The notes below the pieces were generated by a model. It had not been told where the DNA came from and did no database searches. It saw nothing but the letters and a program-made list of their open reading frames with translations. DNA of 64,000 nucleotides from Vibrio sp. 14G-20. GTDB lineage: Bacteria > Pseudomonadota > Gammaproteobacteria > Enterobacterales > Vibrionaceae. A program made the translations under genes and the position numbers. The stretch covers positions 62,001-126,000 of the forward strand of contig NZ_JAPHPW010000005.1 of assembly GCF_026241515.1 (NCBI RefSeq). The letters run 5' to 3'. Shown in pieces: positions 54,268-63,100 of this stretch (position 1 is its first letter; each line of letters begins with the position of its first letter).

Positions 54268-54928
54268 CTATTTACTCAATTTGGACAACAACTCTTCACC
54301 AAAATACGAATTACCTGTTACTTCAGTCAACCAATCATTCACCGACAGCAAAGAAACAAACACGGCAGGTTGGTGGTGTTCATAATTATCCCATTTAACG
54401 ATCTCTGGAATGTAACCATGATTAATACCCACCAACTCCCCATGTTGGTTATACACGCCGCCTCCCGACATGCCGATACGAACTAAACCAGTAGATGCAG
54501 ACATTGTGCACCCTTGCCAAGTTGCGACATTAATCTCACCAATGTAATAACCACCGTTAACCGTTGGCTCACGCGTCATTGGATAGCCAACATGAGCGAC
54601 AAACTCGCCACGAAATACTACCCCCAGTTTGGATGACTGTTTGCCTGGGACGTTTGATTAATGCCACATCGCATTTAGGATGATAAATCACCTCCAGATC
54701 TAAATTGTCGAGCAAATGCTTATTATGTTTTGCCGTTAACACCCAATCTTCATCTAGTCTAACGGTACTTGCTTCAATGGTTTGAATAAGCGGAACGCCA
54801 TAAGTAATCTTCTGATTTTGTACCATAAAACCCTCTTTATGGGGTTTTGTTGCAGAAGAAAAACCATTGCTACAGCCAACCAACGTACTGCACAATAACA
54901 GCATGAGTACGTTCGATTTTGTAGACAT
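54268..54928 (-). pseudogene. Frameshifted trypsin-like serine protease lipoprotein
   Basis: Two overlapping frames make one protein of about 220 residues. The first frame gives a lipoprotein signal (LVGC, lipid at C19), the catalytic His in VLTAKHNKHLL (H68) and the Asp in HPKCDVALIK (D87). After KRP it loses sense and stops at 54569. The second frame gives PGKQSSKLGVVFRGEFVAHVGYP, MTREPTVNGG and the serine loop GMSGGGVYN. The join restores with removal of one base in the GGG run at 54647-54649 (CCC on the coding strand). All three catalytic residues survive, so either the gene was recently disrupted or the base call is wrong. Confidence 0.75.
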
Positions 54929-55120
54929 AACACCCTCCGATTTTGCATTTATCGAGTTTCAAGGATGCTGCACCACTAAGGCTAGCAAAATAGATGAAAG
55001 GTAACTAAACAACCGCATGCACTTAATAACTGCGCATAAGGGCACTAGGTTGGAGAGTTTCACTATATTGCGAGGGTGTCTCTTTCCGTGGAGTGGGAGT
55101 GCACATACTAATGCGGCAAG

Positions 55121-55152
55121 AAAAAGAGCATGCTCAGTAGCATGCTCTTTTA
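55121..55152 (-). terminator. Terminator of yccF
   Basis: AAAGAGCATGCT (55123-55134), loop CAGT, AGCATGCTCTTT (55139-55150), exact 12-bp stem with A and T runs on both sides. Confidence 0.9.
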
Positions 55153-55185
55153 TTATTTGCAGACCTGTGTAATACAGATAGAAAA

Positions 55186-55620
55186 TTAACCTTTGTAATT
55201 TCTTACTCGCGCTGCTTCGGCTTCACGTTTATCGACAACCGTCTTACCGATTGGCGCCAGCGAGATAACCGCGAGCTTAAGGTGTTGAATCGCGAACGGA
55301 ATACCGATGATGGTAATGAAACACGCCACTGCTGACATGATGTGACCAATCGCAAGCCAGATTCCCGCAAACAAGAACCAAATAACGTTACCAATCACAC
55401 CTAGCGGACTCGTGCCAATGTCCATTTCATTGGTCAGTTCATCACGCGAAATCGCTTCCTGACCAAATGGGAAGAATGAGAAGTTACCCATAACAAAACA
55501 CGCTCTACCCCATGGAATACCAACGATGGTTAGGAATGCGAGCAGTCCGAAGAACCACCACGCCAGCCCCATAAATACACCACCGAACAGAAACCAAATG
55601 ATGTTTCCTATTGTTTTCAT
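55186..55620 (-). CDS. yccF: YccF domain inner membrane protein
   Basis: 144 residues from the ATG at 55620 (GGAG eight bases upstream); the frame continues upstream but 33 extra residues do not fit the family. Two copies of the YccF motif: IGNIIWFLFGGVFMGLAWWFFGLLAFLTIVGIPWGRACF and IGNVIWFLFAGIWLAIGHIMSAVACFITIIGIPFAIQHLKL. Two membrane hairpins. Function unknown. In E. coli it sits next to yccS; here it is 17 kb away. Confidence 0.92.
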   Translation of the reverse strand: MKTIGNIIWFLFGGVFMGLAWWFFGLLAFLTIVGIPWGRACFVMGNFSFFPFGQEAISRDELTNEMDIGTSPLGVIGNVIWFLFAGIWLAIGHIMSAVACFITIIGIPFAIQHLKLAVISLAPIGKTVVDKREAEAARVRNYKG

Positions 55621-55867
55621 TCTGTATTCTCCAAATCTTTGAATGCTGTTTATTTTATATGCCGAGTGAGGCAATACTTTTTCTAATAGGTTCATTATTG
55701 TTGAACCTTTATGAACCATTTATGAATCACTTACATTTTATGTGATTGATATACTCCACGGTTCTCTAAATCTACATAGGGCTAAACCCATTTATTTGAT
55801 ACCATGCACTTAGATTTTTAGTACCAAAAAGCTAAACAGACACGACAACTACTTTAAGGCCGAATTT

Positions 55868-55993
55868 ATGAATAACACTGAGCAACCTAAAAAGAAAATC
55901 AAAAACTGGGTGCCAATCGTCTTCTTCGGACTTCTCAGTACGGTTCCAGTGTTCATGTTCTTAGTCGACGTATACATCAACCAGTATATGTAA
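55868..55993 (+). CDS. Small single-pass membrane peptide (41 aa)
   Basis: MNNTEQPKKKIKNWVPIVFF begins a 41-residue protein with a basic start and one hydrophobic helix (about 15-34) followed by VDVYINQYM. A ribosome site (TTTAAGG) precedes the ATG. Orientation is expected to be N-in by the positive-inside rule. No family recognised; it lies alone between yccF and the aldolase gene. Confidence 0.65.
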   Translation: MNNTEQPKKKIKNWVPIVFFGLLSTVPVFMFLVDVYINQYM

Positions 55994-56084
55994 CAGAGCC
56001 TGCCGTCCTAGCTGCATAAATGGATACCGGACCAATTTCCTGTATCCATTTCCATTAGATCCGTTGTTCTGCAGTCAGTTCTAT

Positions 56085-56124
56085 TGTAATCAACTCAACT
56101 CTTCCGCAATCAAATCAGCTCTTC
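56085..56124. repeat. 20-bp imperfect tandem duplication over the aldolase stop codon
   Basis: Units 56085-56104 and 56105-56124 match at 16 of 20 positions. The second unit includes the last codons and stop (56110-56112) of the threonine aldolase gene. Confidence 0.6.
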
Positions 56125-57186
56125 GTTAATAAAATCAAGAATGTCGATCAGCTCATGATCAGGCAGATTTAATAAGTTATCCCCTACATACCATTCAATT
56201 TTACATTGGTTTGGCAATTCGCTGATCGCTGGGTTTCCTATCCAAACCTTGTGTTTCTTAGCTATGTTATCTCTCACGATAATGCCGTCTTCGTAACTCA
56301 CAGGTAAATAGAGGTGAAGCATGTTGACCTGCGGTTGCTGTGGGTTAACCGTAAACTGAGGGTAATCTTGTAGGATTTGATAAACCTGTTTGGTGCGTTC
56401 GTATAAAGCAGGCATCAGTTCTAATCGCTCATCAAACTGCATCGCAGCTGAAACCACATAAGGCGTTCTGTGATAAACATTACCACCTTGACGTTTCATC
56501 CAGGCCGATGCTTTCGCTACAAAAGCTTTATCGCCCAACAATAACGAACCACCAAGGCCATTGAGACCTTTATACAGAGAAACATAGGCGCTATCGAACC
56601 CCTTAGCAATTTCGCTGTATGGCTTTTGGTAATAGGCGCCACATTCCCACAAGCGTGCACCATCCATATGAAAGTGAATCGATTGTTCTTTGCAGTACTG
56701 CTTTATAGCTTCAAGCTCTTCCCACTCAGGCAACTGACCACCAATCTCTCGCATCGGTAGTTCATACAATGCCGCGGCAATCTCATCAGGCCAAGCCTTT
56801 AAGTCGTCGACATTCCAAGTGCGAAATACATTGCCGACCGGAAGCACGTTGAAGCGATTTTGGAGCTGATACCCTTGGCGTTCATGACGCATGATATGAC
56901 TCGACTCATGCATCGCTACTAGTGGGTTTCTTTTCTCTTGGCAGGCAATTTCTAATGCTGTGGGTTGATTCATGGTGCCAGTGATAACAAACACGGCGGC
57001 TTCATAACCAAGCAGATCTGCGACCTTGTTTTCGAAGCTCTCGATAAACTCGCCATCACCGTAGCTATCATGGCTCACATTGTGTGTTTCACACCATTCA
57101 GCCATCTGAGCGAATGTTTGTGCTGGTGTCGGTTCTAGATGACCAGAAAGCAACAAATCACATTGTTGACGCAAGTCCATGCTCAT
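56110..57186 (-). CDS. Threonine aldolase / beta-eliminating lyase family protein
   Basis: 358 residues. PLP-dependent fold-type I enzyme that likely cleaves threonine or a related beta-hydroxy amino acid to glycine and an aldehyde. DGEFIESFENKVADLLGYEAAVFVITGTMNQ and the histidine-bearing AMHESSHIM are family marks. PLP contacts are D175 (HFHMDGARLWE) and the Schiff-base lysine K206 (SLYKGLNGLGG). Length is typical. Not close enough to E. coli LtaE to name. Confidence 0.85.
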   Translation of the reverse strand: MSMDLRQQCDLLLSGHLEPTPAQTFAQMAEWCETHNVSHDSYGDGEFIESFENKVADLLGYEAAVFVITGTMNQPTALEIACQEKRNPLVAMHESSHIMRHERQGYQLQNRFNVLPVGNVFRTWNVDDLKAWPDEIAAALYELPMREIGGQLPEWEELEAIKQYCKEQSIHFHMDGARLWECGAYYQKPYSEIAKGFDSAYVSLYKGLNGLGGSLLLGDKAFVAKASAWMKRQGGNVYHRTPYVVSAAMQFDERLELMPALYERTKQVYQILQDYPQFTVNPQQPQVNMLHLYLPVSYEDGIIVRDNIAKKHKVWIGNPAISELPNQCKIEWYVGDNLLNLPDHELIDILDFINEELI

Positions 57187-57490
57187 AGTTTTTTCCTTTA
57201 TTCATTATCGTTCTATGTAGGGTTATTGGATTATTTACGTTACCCACCAACGGTGACATAAAATGCCCATATTCGCTTTTACTATTCGTGAATAATTAGT
57301 TTTACTCAGTCATCGGCTACTTGCGCCTGAAAGACACAAAATAACTGGTGTATTATAGAATTAAGCGCAGAAAAGCACCCGTATCTAAACAAAGAACTAT
57401 GGGCTAATTCGTTGTTGTTCAACCATTCTTCTATTATTGTATAACTATAATTCCAATAAATATTATTCGTTAATGGACAAAGAGGGCTAT
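57187..57490. promoter_or_regulatory. 304-bp divergent promoter region between the aldolase and kefF genes
   Basis: AT-rich with no ORF. A short exact repeat TATTC-GT-GAATA (57283-57294) and several TATAAT-like stretches (near 57440-57452) are present. Nothing stronger is supported. Confidence 0.35.
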
Positions 57491-58108
57491 ATGTCGAAAA
57501 ATCGAGTCTTGGTGCTATTCGCCCACCCTTCTCAACATCGTTCTGAAGCAAACAAACCCTTATTTGAACAAGCCAAACGCGTTGACGGTGTTACCTGTGT
57601 CGATCTCTATGCTGAGTATCCGACATTTAAAATCAACATCGACCGTGAACAGAAACGCCTGTTAGACCATGACATCATCATTTTTCAGTTCCCTTTGTAT
57701 TGGTACTCAACACCGGCAATTCTTAAAGAGTGGCAAGATCTTGTTCTTGAATACGGCTTCGCCTATGGCGCTGATGGTAATGAACTGCAGGGTAAGAACT
57801 TGTTATGTAGCATTACTGCAGGTGGCAAGAAAGACGCCTACCAAAGTGATGGTTACAACCATTTCACTATTCGAGAGCTGCTTCACCCAATAGAACAAAC
57901 CGCTTCTCTGTGTGGGATGACCTACCTCGCACCATTTGCTCTATTTGGTTCACGTACCGCATTGGAAGAAAACCGCATTCAAGAGCATGTCGATAGCTAT
58001 AAAGTGCTGTTGGAGGCACTGGTTGCTGGCAAGATCAATATCAAGAAAGCCAGCAAGGCAGAAAAACTCAACCACTACGTAGAAGAACTAATGGCAGAGG
58101 TTAAATAA
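57491..58108 (+). CDS. NAD(P)H oxidoreductase, KefF-like regulator of the adjacent potassium antiporter
   Basis: 205 residues from the ATG at 57491 (GAGGG upstream; earlier ATGs at 57437 and 57473 have no site). Flavodoxin-like quinone reductase: LVLFAHPSQHRSEANKPLFEQA (phosphate loop), IIFQFPLYWYSTPAILKEWQDLVLEYGFAYG and ITAGGKKDAY. KefF binds KefC as an ancillary subunit and activates it under electrophile stress. The stop overlaps the start of the antiporter gene by one base (TAATG), as expected for a coupled pair. Confidence 0.9.
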   Translation: MSKNRVLVLFAHPSQHRSEANKPLFEQAKRVDGVTCVDLYAEYPTFKINIDREQKRLLDHDIIIFQFPLYWYSTPAILKEWQDLVLEYGFAYGADGNELQGKNLLCSITAGGKKDAYQSDGYNHFTIRELLHPIEQTASLCGMTYLAPFALFGSRTALEENRIQEHVDSYKVLLEALVAGKINIKKASKAEKLNHYVEELMAEVK

Positions 58109-60033
58109 TGACGGGATATTTTCTACAAGCATTTATCTACTTAGTCGCAGCAGTTATTGCGGTGCCTATTGCCAAAAGACTTGGCCTTGGTTCAGTGCTT
58201 GGCTACCTAATTGCCGGTGTTGTGATTGGTCCAATTATCGGCTTAGTCGGCGAAGAGACCACAACCATTCAACACTTTGCCGAATTCGGCGTGGTGATGA
58301 TGCTGTTCTTAGTCGGACTGGAACTTGAGCCTAAGATGCTTTGGGCAATGAGAAACCGACTTATGGGTCTTGGTGGTCTGCAAGTTGGTGGCACGACCGC
58401 GATTGTAATGGGTATCGCCCTTTTCTTCGGACAGCCTTGGACCATTGCACTGACTATCGGTTTGATCTTCGCACTATCATCTACTGCGATTGTACTTCAA
58501 ACCTTTAATGAGAAAGGGCTCTCCAAGACAGAAGGCGGCAAGAATGCTTTCTCGGTCTTACTGTTCCAAGATATCGCAGTCATTCCGATGCTGGCATTTA
58601 TCCCTCTATTAGCGTTGCCAGAATTAATCGAAGCTGCACAAAGCGCTGTCGCTTCGGCTTCTGATCACCATGAAGAGTTAAGTCTCGTTGCTGGCCTACC
58701 CGGTTGGACTTATGGCCTTGTGATCACGGCATCTATTGCGATTGTTGTTGTCGGCGGGCACTTCTTGAGTCGTCCACTGTTCCGCTTTGTTGCAAGCTCA
58801 GGCCTACGTGAAATCTTCACTGCAACCGCACTAATGTTGGTGATTGGTATTGCTGCACTAATGAGCCTAGTCGGCCTATCACCGGCTTTGGGTACCTTCC
58901 TTGCGGGTGTGGTATTGGCGAACAGTGAATTCCGCCACGAACTTGAGTCTAATATCGACCCGTTTAAAGGGCTTCTACTTGGCTTGTTCTTTATTACCGT
59001 AGGTGCAGGCATCAACTTTGATGTTCTATTCAACGACTTTGGTTTGATCATTGGCCTCACCCTTGGCGTTATGCTACTCAAAGCTTTGGTGCTATTTACG
59101 TTGGCGTTAATCTTCAAAATCAAAAACAGTGACCGCTGGCTGTTTACATTGAGCTTAGCGCAAGCCGGTGAATTCGGTTTTGTCCTACTGAGCTTCTCAT
59201 CCCAAAACCATGTACTGCCAGCCGATATTGTTCAAACACTGTCGCTGGTTGTTGCACTTTCAATGTTCCTAACGCCAGGATTATTCATTCTATTTGATAA
59301 AGTGATACTTCCTCGTTATGAGCAAAAGTCTAACGATCGCGAAGAAGATACCATCGAAGAGAAAGGTACGGTGATCATTGCTGGTATTGGCCGATTCGGT
59401 CAGATCGTTAACCGTTTATTGGTATCGAATGATGTCAATACTGTGGTTTTGGATCACCAAGCCAACCAAGTAGATTTATTACGCTCCATCAATATTAAAT
59501 CTTACTTTGGTGATGCGACTCGTCATGACTTATTGCATACCGCAGGAATCGAAGAAGCCGCAATGCTTGTTGTCGCGATAGACAACCAGGACTCAAGCGT
59601 TGAACTGGTGAAGTACGTTAAACACACCTACCCTAAAGTGAAAATCTTAGCACGTGCATTCGACCGTGGTCACAGCTATCGCCTAAGAGAAGCCGGTGCA
59701 GATTTTGTAGAATCAGAAACGTACCACTCGGCGCTTGAAATGGGTGCAGAAGCCTTGCGTTCGCTAGGCCATCACCCATTCTTCGTTGAACAACAGAAAT
59801 CAACGTATCAACGTGTTGAAAGCCGTAAGTCTGAAAAGCTCTACCAAGCTTGGTCTGAAGCGGAAGAGAACCCTCGCTACGACAACAACTACCGACAAAT
59901 CTTTATTCATCTAGAAGAAGCGATGAAAGAAGATATGAAAAAAGACCGCTCAGATAAGCACTCTCGCTCAGAACGAGGTTGGACACCGCCACCGAAAGGC
60001 TATGCAGATGGCTTTGAGGAAGAAGAGTTCTAA
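58108..60033 (+). CDS. kefC: Glutathione-regulated potassium-efflux antiporter, KefC/KefB type
   Basis: 641 residues. Inner membrane K+/H+ antiporter (CPA2) that acidifies the cytosol to protect against electrophiles. About 12 helices up to residue 400, with GYLIAGVVIGPIIGLV, MMLFLVGLELEPKMLW and ALSSTAIVLQTFNE. A cytosolic RCK domain follows, with NAD-type fold (GTVIIAGIGRFGQIVNRLL, near 413) and ESETYHSALEMGAEALRSLG. A polar C-terminal tail (KDRSDKHSRSERGWTPPPKG) closes it. The KefF-like partner gene is upstream and overlapping. It could be KefB type; both share this layout. Confidence 0.9.
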   Translation: MTGYFLQAFIYLVAAVIAVPIAKRLGLGSVLGYLIAGVVIGPIIGLVGEETTTIQHFAEFGVVMMLFLVGLELEPKMLWAMRNRLMGLGGLQVGGTTAIVMGIALFFGQPWTIALTIGLIFALSSTAIVLQTFNEKGLSKTEGGKNAFSVLLFQDIAVIPMLAFIPLLALPELIEAAQSAVASASDHHEELSLVAGLPGWTYGLVITASIAIVVVGGHFLSRPLFRFVASSGLREIFTATALMLVIGIAALMSLVGLSPALGTFLAGVVLANSEFRHELESNIDPFKGLLLGLFFITVGAGINFDVLFNDFGLIIGLTLGVMLLKALVLFTLALIFKIKNSDRWLFTLSLAQAGEFGFVLLSFSSQNHVLPADIVQTLSLVVALSMFLTPGLFILFDKVILPRYEQKSNDREEDTIEEKGTVIIAGIGRFGQIVNRLLVSNDVNTVVLDHQANQVDLLRSINIKSYFGDATRHDLLHTAGIEEAAMLVVAIDNQDSSVELVKYVKHTYPKVKILARAFDRGHSYRLREAGADFVESETYHSALEMGAEALRSLGHHPFFVEQQKSTYQRVESRKSEKLYQAWSEAEENPRYDNNYRQIFIHLEEAMKEDMKKDRSDKHSRSERGWTPPPKGYADGFEEEEF

Positions 60034-60080
60034 GCACAACTCTAAATAACGGCGTTAGATAACCATACTAGGCAACCATC

Positions 60081-60106
60081 AAAAGCGGCTATTTAGGCCG
60101 CTTTTT
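60081..60106 (+). terminator. Terminator of the kefF-kefC operon
   Basis: AAAAGCGGC (60081-60089), loop TATTTAG, GCCGCTTTTT (60097-60106), followed by further T-rich sequence. Confidence 0.9.
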
Positions 60107-60574
60107 CTTTCATTGCCCCCCTACAAAACGTCAAATGAGCATGAGTAGCGGGTGCTAAAACTCGTAATCCAAAAGATTTATGTGATCTAGCTAAAATTTT
60201 TAATTTCTGACCACATGGCAAAAGTGAATTCACTTTTTACATTATTGAAACATTCCAACCTCGCATAAACCACACCATAAACATGGCTATATATGCACTC
60301 ATTTAAGTCATTCAATCATCGCCCCAATTCATAGCGACCACCCTCCAAGGCTTGAGTTACATTGCATATATCTAAATACGCTACACAAGCCCCAATCTAA
60401 CCATTCACCACGCAAATATGTAACGCGCTACATTCACAAATTCAACCCGTTAAAATTAACATAAACATTTCAAAACATGTCTATCGTTACAATTTGTAAC
60501 GAATAGCGGTTATCGGTATAGTCCTGCAATTCAAAAAGTGAGACCTTTGCGCTCACCTTAAAGGAGATATAATA
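60107..60574. other. 468-bp AT-rich intergenic region before the DUF819 gene
   Basis: No ORF with a start. It contains a half CRP-like TTATGTGATCTAGC near 60179, CATATATC-type A/T runs and two near copies of GTTACA/TGTAAC stretches (60356-60364, 60419-60424 and 60487-60500). A long leader for the downstream gene is possible. Nothing stronger is supported. Confidence 0.4.
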
Positions 60575-61801
60575 ATGATTACTAATGATGCTGTAATAAT
60601 GGGCATGTTAGCTGTTATTCTTGGCGGTGTTTTTATCACGGAAAGTAGCCAAAATAGCGCACTGAAAAAATTCTACTCGTTCGTTCCGGGTCTATTGCTC
60701 TGTTACTTTGTTCCTTCTCTACTGAACAGTTTAGGCATCATCGACGCATCAAACTCTAAGTTATACTTCGTTGCAAGTCGCTACCTCTTACCAAGCGCGC
60801 TCGTTCTACTGATCATCTCAGCAGACCTACGTAAAATCTTTGGGCTAGGTTCAAAAGCCGTCATCATGTTCCTGACAGGTACTGTCGGTATTATCATTGG
60901 TGGCCCGTTGGCTATCTTGATCATCGACCAAATTAACCCTGACCTTGTATCTGGTGATGTATGGCGTGGCCTAACAACGGTTGCAGGTTCTTGGATTGGC
61001 GGTGGTGCAAACCAAGCCGCAATGAAAGAAGTGTTTGAAGTAGACGACCAACTGTTCTCTGCGATGATTACTGTAGACGTAATCTGTGCCAACATTTGGA
61101 TGGCAATATTACTTATTATGGCTGGCCGTCAGAAGAAGATTGATGCGTGGTTAAAAGCCGATACTTCATCTATCGAAGACCTAAAAGAAACCGTTTCTAA
61201 GTACCAAGAAGAAAACGCTCGCCCGACGACGACGACTGATCTAATGAAGATCACGGGAATTGCATTTGGTCTTACGGGCTTAGCACACTTTTTCAGTGAC
61301 ATGATCGCACCATGGATCTCAACTAACGCTCCTGAGCTAGCGCAATACAGCCTGACTTCTGGGTTCTTTTGGTTAATCGTAATGGTGACTACGTTTGCGC
61401 TGATCGCTTCATGTTTCAAATCAACGCGCAGCCTTGAGCACAGTGGTGCATCTAAAGTAGGCTCAGCGTTCATCTATATCTTAGTTGCAACCATTGGTAT
61501 GCAAATGGATATAACGGCTATTTTGGATAACCCTGGTTACTTCTTCATCGGTATCACTTGGTTAACTATTCACGCGATTATCATGATTGTGATGGCAAAG
61601 CTAATCCGTGCACCATTGTTCTTCATGGCTGTCGGTAGCCAAGCTAACGTAGGCGGTGCTGCATCGGCTCCTATCGTCGCTGCTGCATTCCACCCAGCAT
61701 TAGCGCCAGTAGGCATTCTAATGGCTGTACTTGGTTACGCACTGGGTACATACGGCGCTTACATCTGTGGCCTAATCATGCAGGCTGCTGCACTAGGTTA
61801 A
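60575..61801 (+). CDS. DUF819 family membrane permease
   Basis: 408 residues, with AAAGGAGAT before the ATG. About 10 helices; family features are ALVLLIISADLRKIFGLG, GPLAILII, WRGLTTVAGSWIGGGANQAAMKEVFEV and, after a charged central loop (190-225), VATIGMQMDITAI and GSQANVGGAASAPIVAAAFHPALAPVGILMAVLGYALGTYGAY. The GG-A-N-A and GSQANVGGAASAP loops look like a transport core. The substrate is unknown; members have been thought related to amino acid or sugar acid uptake, without proof. Codon use suggests good expression. Confidence 0.85.
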   Translation: MITNDAVIMGMLAVILGGVFITESSQNSALKKFYSFVPGLLLCYFVPSLLNSLGIIDASNSKLYFVASRYLLPSALVLLIISADLRKIFGLGSKAVIMFLTGTVGIIIGGPLAILIIDQINPDLVSGDVWRGLTTVAGSWIGGGANQAAMKEVFEVDDQLFSAMITVDVICANIWMAILLIMAGRQKKIDAWLKADTSSIEDLKETVSKYQEENARPTTTTDLMKITGIAFGLTGLAHFFSDMIAPWISTNAPELAQYSLTSGFFWLIVMVTTFALIASCFKSTRSLEHSGASKVGSAFIYILVATIGMQMDITAILDNPGYFFIGITWLTIHAIIMIVMAKLIRAPLFFMAVGSQANVGGAASAPIVAAAFHPALAPVGILMAVLGYALGTYGAYICGLIMQAAALG

Positions 61802-61840
61802 TAAGCCTCTTAAAACAAAGATGGCTAAAGCAACAACAAG

Positions 61841-61873
61841 AAAGGCTGAACGATGATCGTTCAGCCTTTTTCG
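61841..61873. terminator. Bidirectional terminator between DUF819 and outer membrane protein genes
   Basis: AAAGGCTGAACGA (61841-61853), loop TGA, TCGTTCAGCCTTT (61857-61869), then TTT; exact 13-bp stem. Confidence 0.93.
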
Positions 61874-61901
61874 TTTCTAAAACTGTATTTCAAATAACGG
61901 C

Positions 61902-62762
61902 TTAATCGAACAAAGACGCCAGCTTATTTTCCACAACTGGGCTGATATTAAAGCTCAACATAAAATCTGGACGCGTTTCTTCGTCTTTCTCAAGGTAATA
62001 GTTCGCTTCAATGCCAAACTTCCAAGGACGTCCGTTCAACACAGTAGTCTTGCTTACGCTTACATTCAACGGAATTTCCGCCTGATCCTTATTCCAGTCA
62101 TACGAGAATGTCGGCGCAGAGCCGATAGTCCAACCTCCTCCTAATATCTCCACCCAAAAGACTTGTGTCGATGTCTTATTTATTTGAGTATCAGAATCGT
62201 CAGCGCCATCTCCAGAAACACCATATAAGTGGTTTGGAAAAACACCTACAACTCGCTCGCTGCTTGCCTTACCGAACATAAACTCAGGCCCGACAGCAAA
62301 TTGATCAGCCGTTAAGTCATTACTGCCCGTTGGCAAAGAAGCAAAGAGACCGAAAGCGACAATAGTAACGCCGTCCATTTTAGGCGCATAAGCTAAATCA
62401 AATGAGATGTCTGTAACGCCGGACTGATCCATATGCTGCGAGCTTGCTGGTGTATCCATATGGAAAGCGTTCTGTACATAAGAGACAGCCGGGCGGAAAA
62501 TCACTTTATCACCATTGTCCATTGGAAACGGCAATGTCGGCTGCAAGACGGTCGCGAAAGCATCTCCTCCACCATCGTAACCACCTGAATACTGGAGCTT
62601 TAAATTGAGGCTAGCGTAAGCTGTGTTTGGGTTTGCAAGTTCCTTTGCTGCCTTTTCTGCTACTTGATCGCTTTCAGATTTCGAAATGTCGACATCAGCG
62701 CTAGCAAAATTCAGCGTTAATAATATTCCAGTTATTATCAGTGCAAGTGGTTTACAAGCCAT
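61902..62762 (-). CDS. Outer membrane beta-barrel, meta-pathway phenol degradation-like transporter
   Basis: 286 residues from the ATG at 62762, preceded by GAGAGGG; an upstream TTG at 62777 merely extends through that site. Signal peptide 1-24 (MACKPLALIITGILLTLNFA, SA) then amphipathic beta strands throughout (AYASLNLKLQYSGGYDGGG, KVIFRPAVSYVQNAF, VTDISFDLAYAP, PFSYDWNKD) and a terminal aromatic-poor strand. Resembles the family of outer membrane proteins near hydrocarbon catabolism genes. No catabolic gene is close, so substrate is open. Convergent with DUF819 and divergent from the DUF4041 gene. Confidence 0.78.
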   Translation of the reverse strand: MACKPLALIITGILLTLNFASADVDISKSESDQVAEKAAKELANPNTAYASLNLKLQYSGGYDGGGDAFATVLQPTLPFPMDNGDKVIFRPAVSYVQNAFHMDTPASSQHMDQSGVTDISFDLAYAPKMDGVTIVAFGLFASLPTGSNDLTADQFAVGPEFMFGKASSERVVGVFPNHLYGVSGDGADDSDTQINKTSTQVFWVEILGGGWTIGSAPTFSYDWNKDQAEIPLNVSVSKTTVLNGRPWKFGIEANYYLEKDEETRPDFMLSFNISPVVENKLASLFD

Positions 62763-63100
62763 GAGCCCTCTCTTCAATAATAAAACAATAAGGTGTAACT
62801 GCTTATTGAGTATTTTAGAGATTACTGGACAGTAAAATGGCCATTAAGTGACAGGAGTAGATTTCATGTAATTTGACTTCCCAATAACAGTCACAATTGC
62901 ACAACCGCCAACTCACAAATAGAACAATATTACACAGCATTTATTGTGTTTTTGCTTTTATTACATGAGCTTAGATAATATACATCGTCAAACTACTAAT
63001 ACAGGAGTATTCTTCAAAGAGCGTTTAATTGGAAGAAACGACTCTCAGAAATCATTAAAGACGTAACTCAATAACAACCAAACTTAGCTAGGTAAAACAA
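62763..63100. other. 338-bp AT-rich intergenic region before the DUF4041 gene
   Basis: Contains the promoters of the divergent genes on both sides. A weak hairpin ACACA-GCATTTAT-TGTGT followed by TTTTTG lies at 62933-62955. No ORF, no tRNA-like or attachment-site sequence recognised. Confidence 0.4.
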
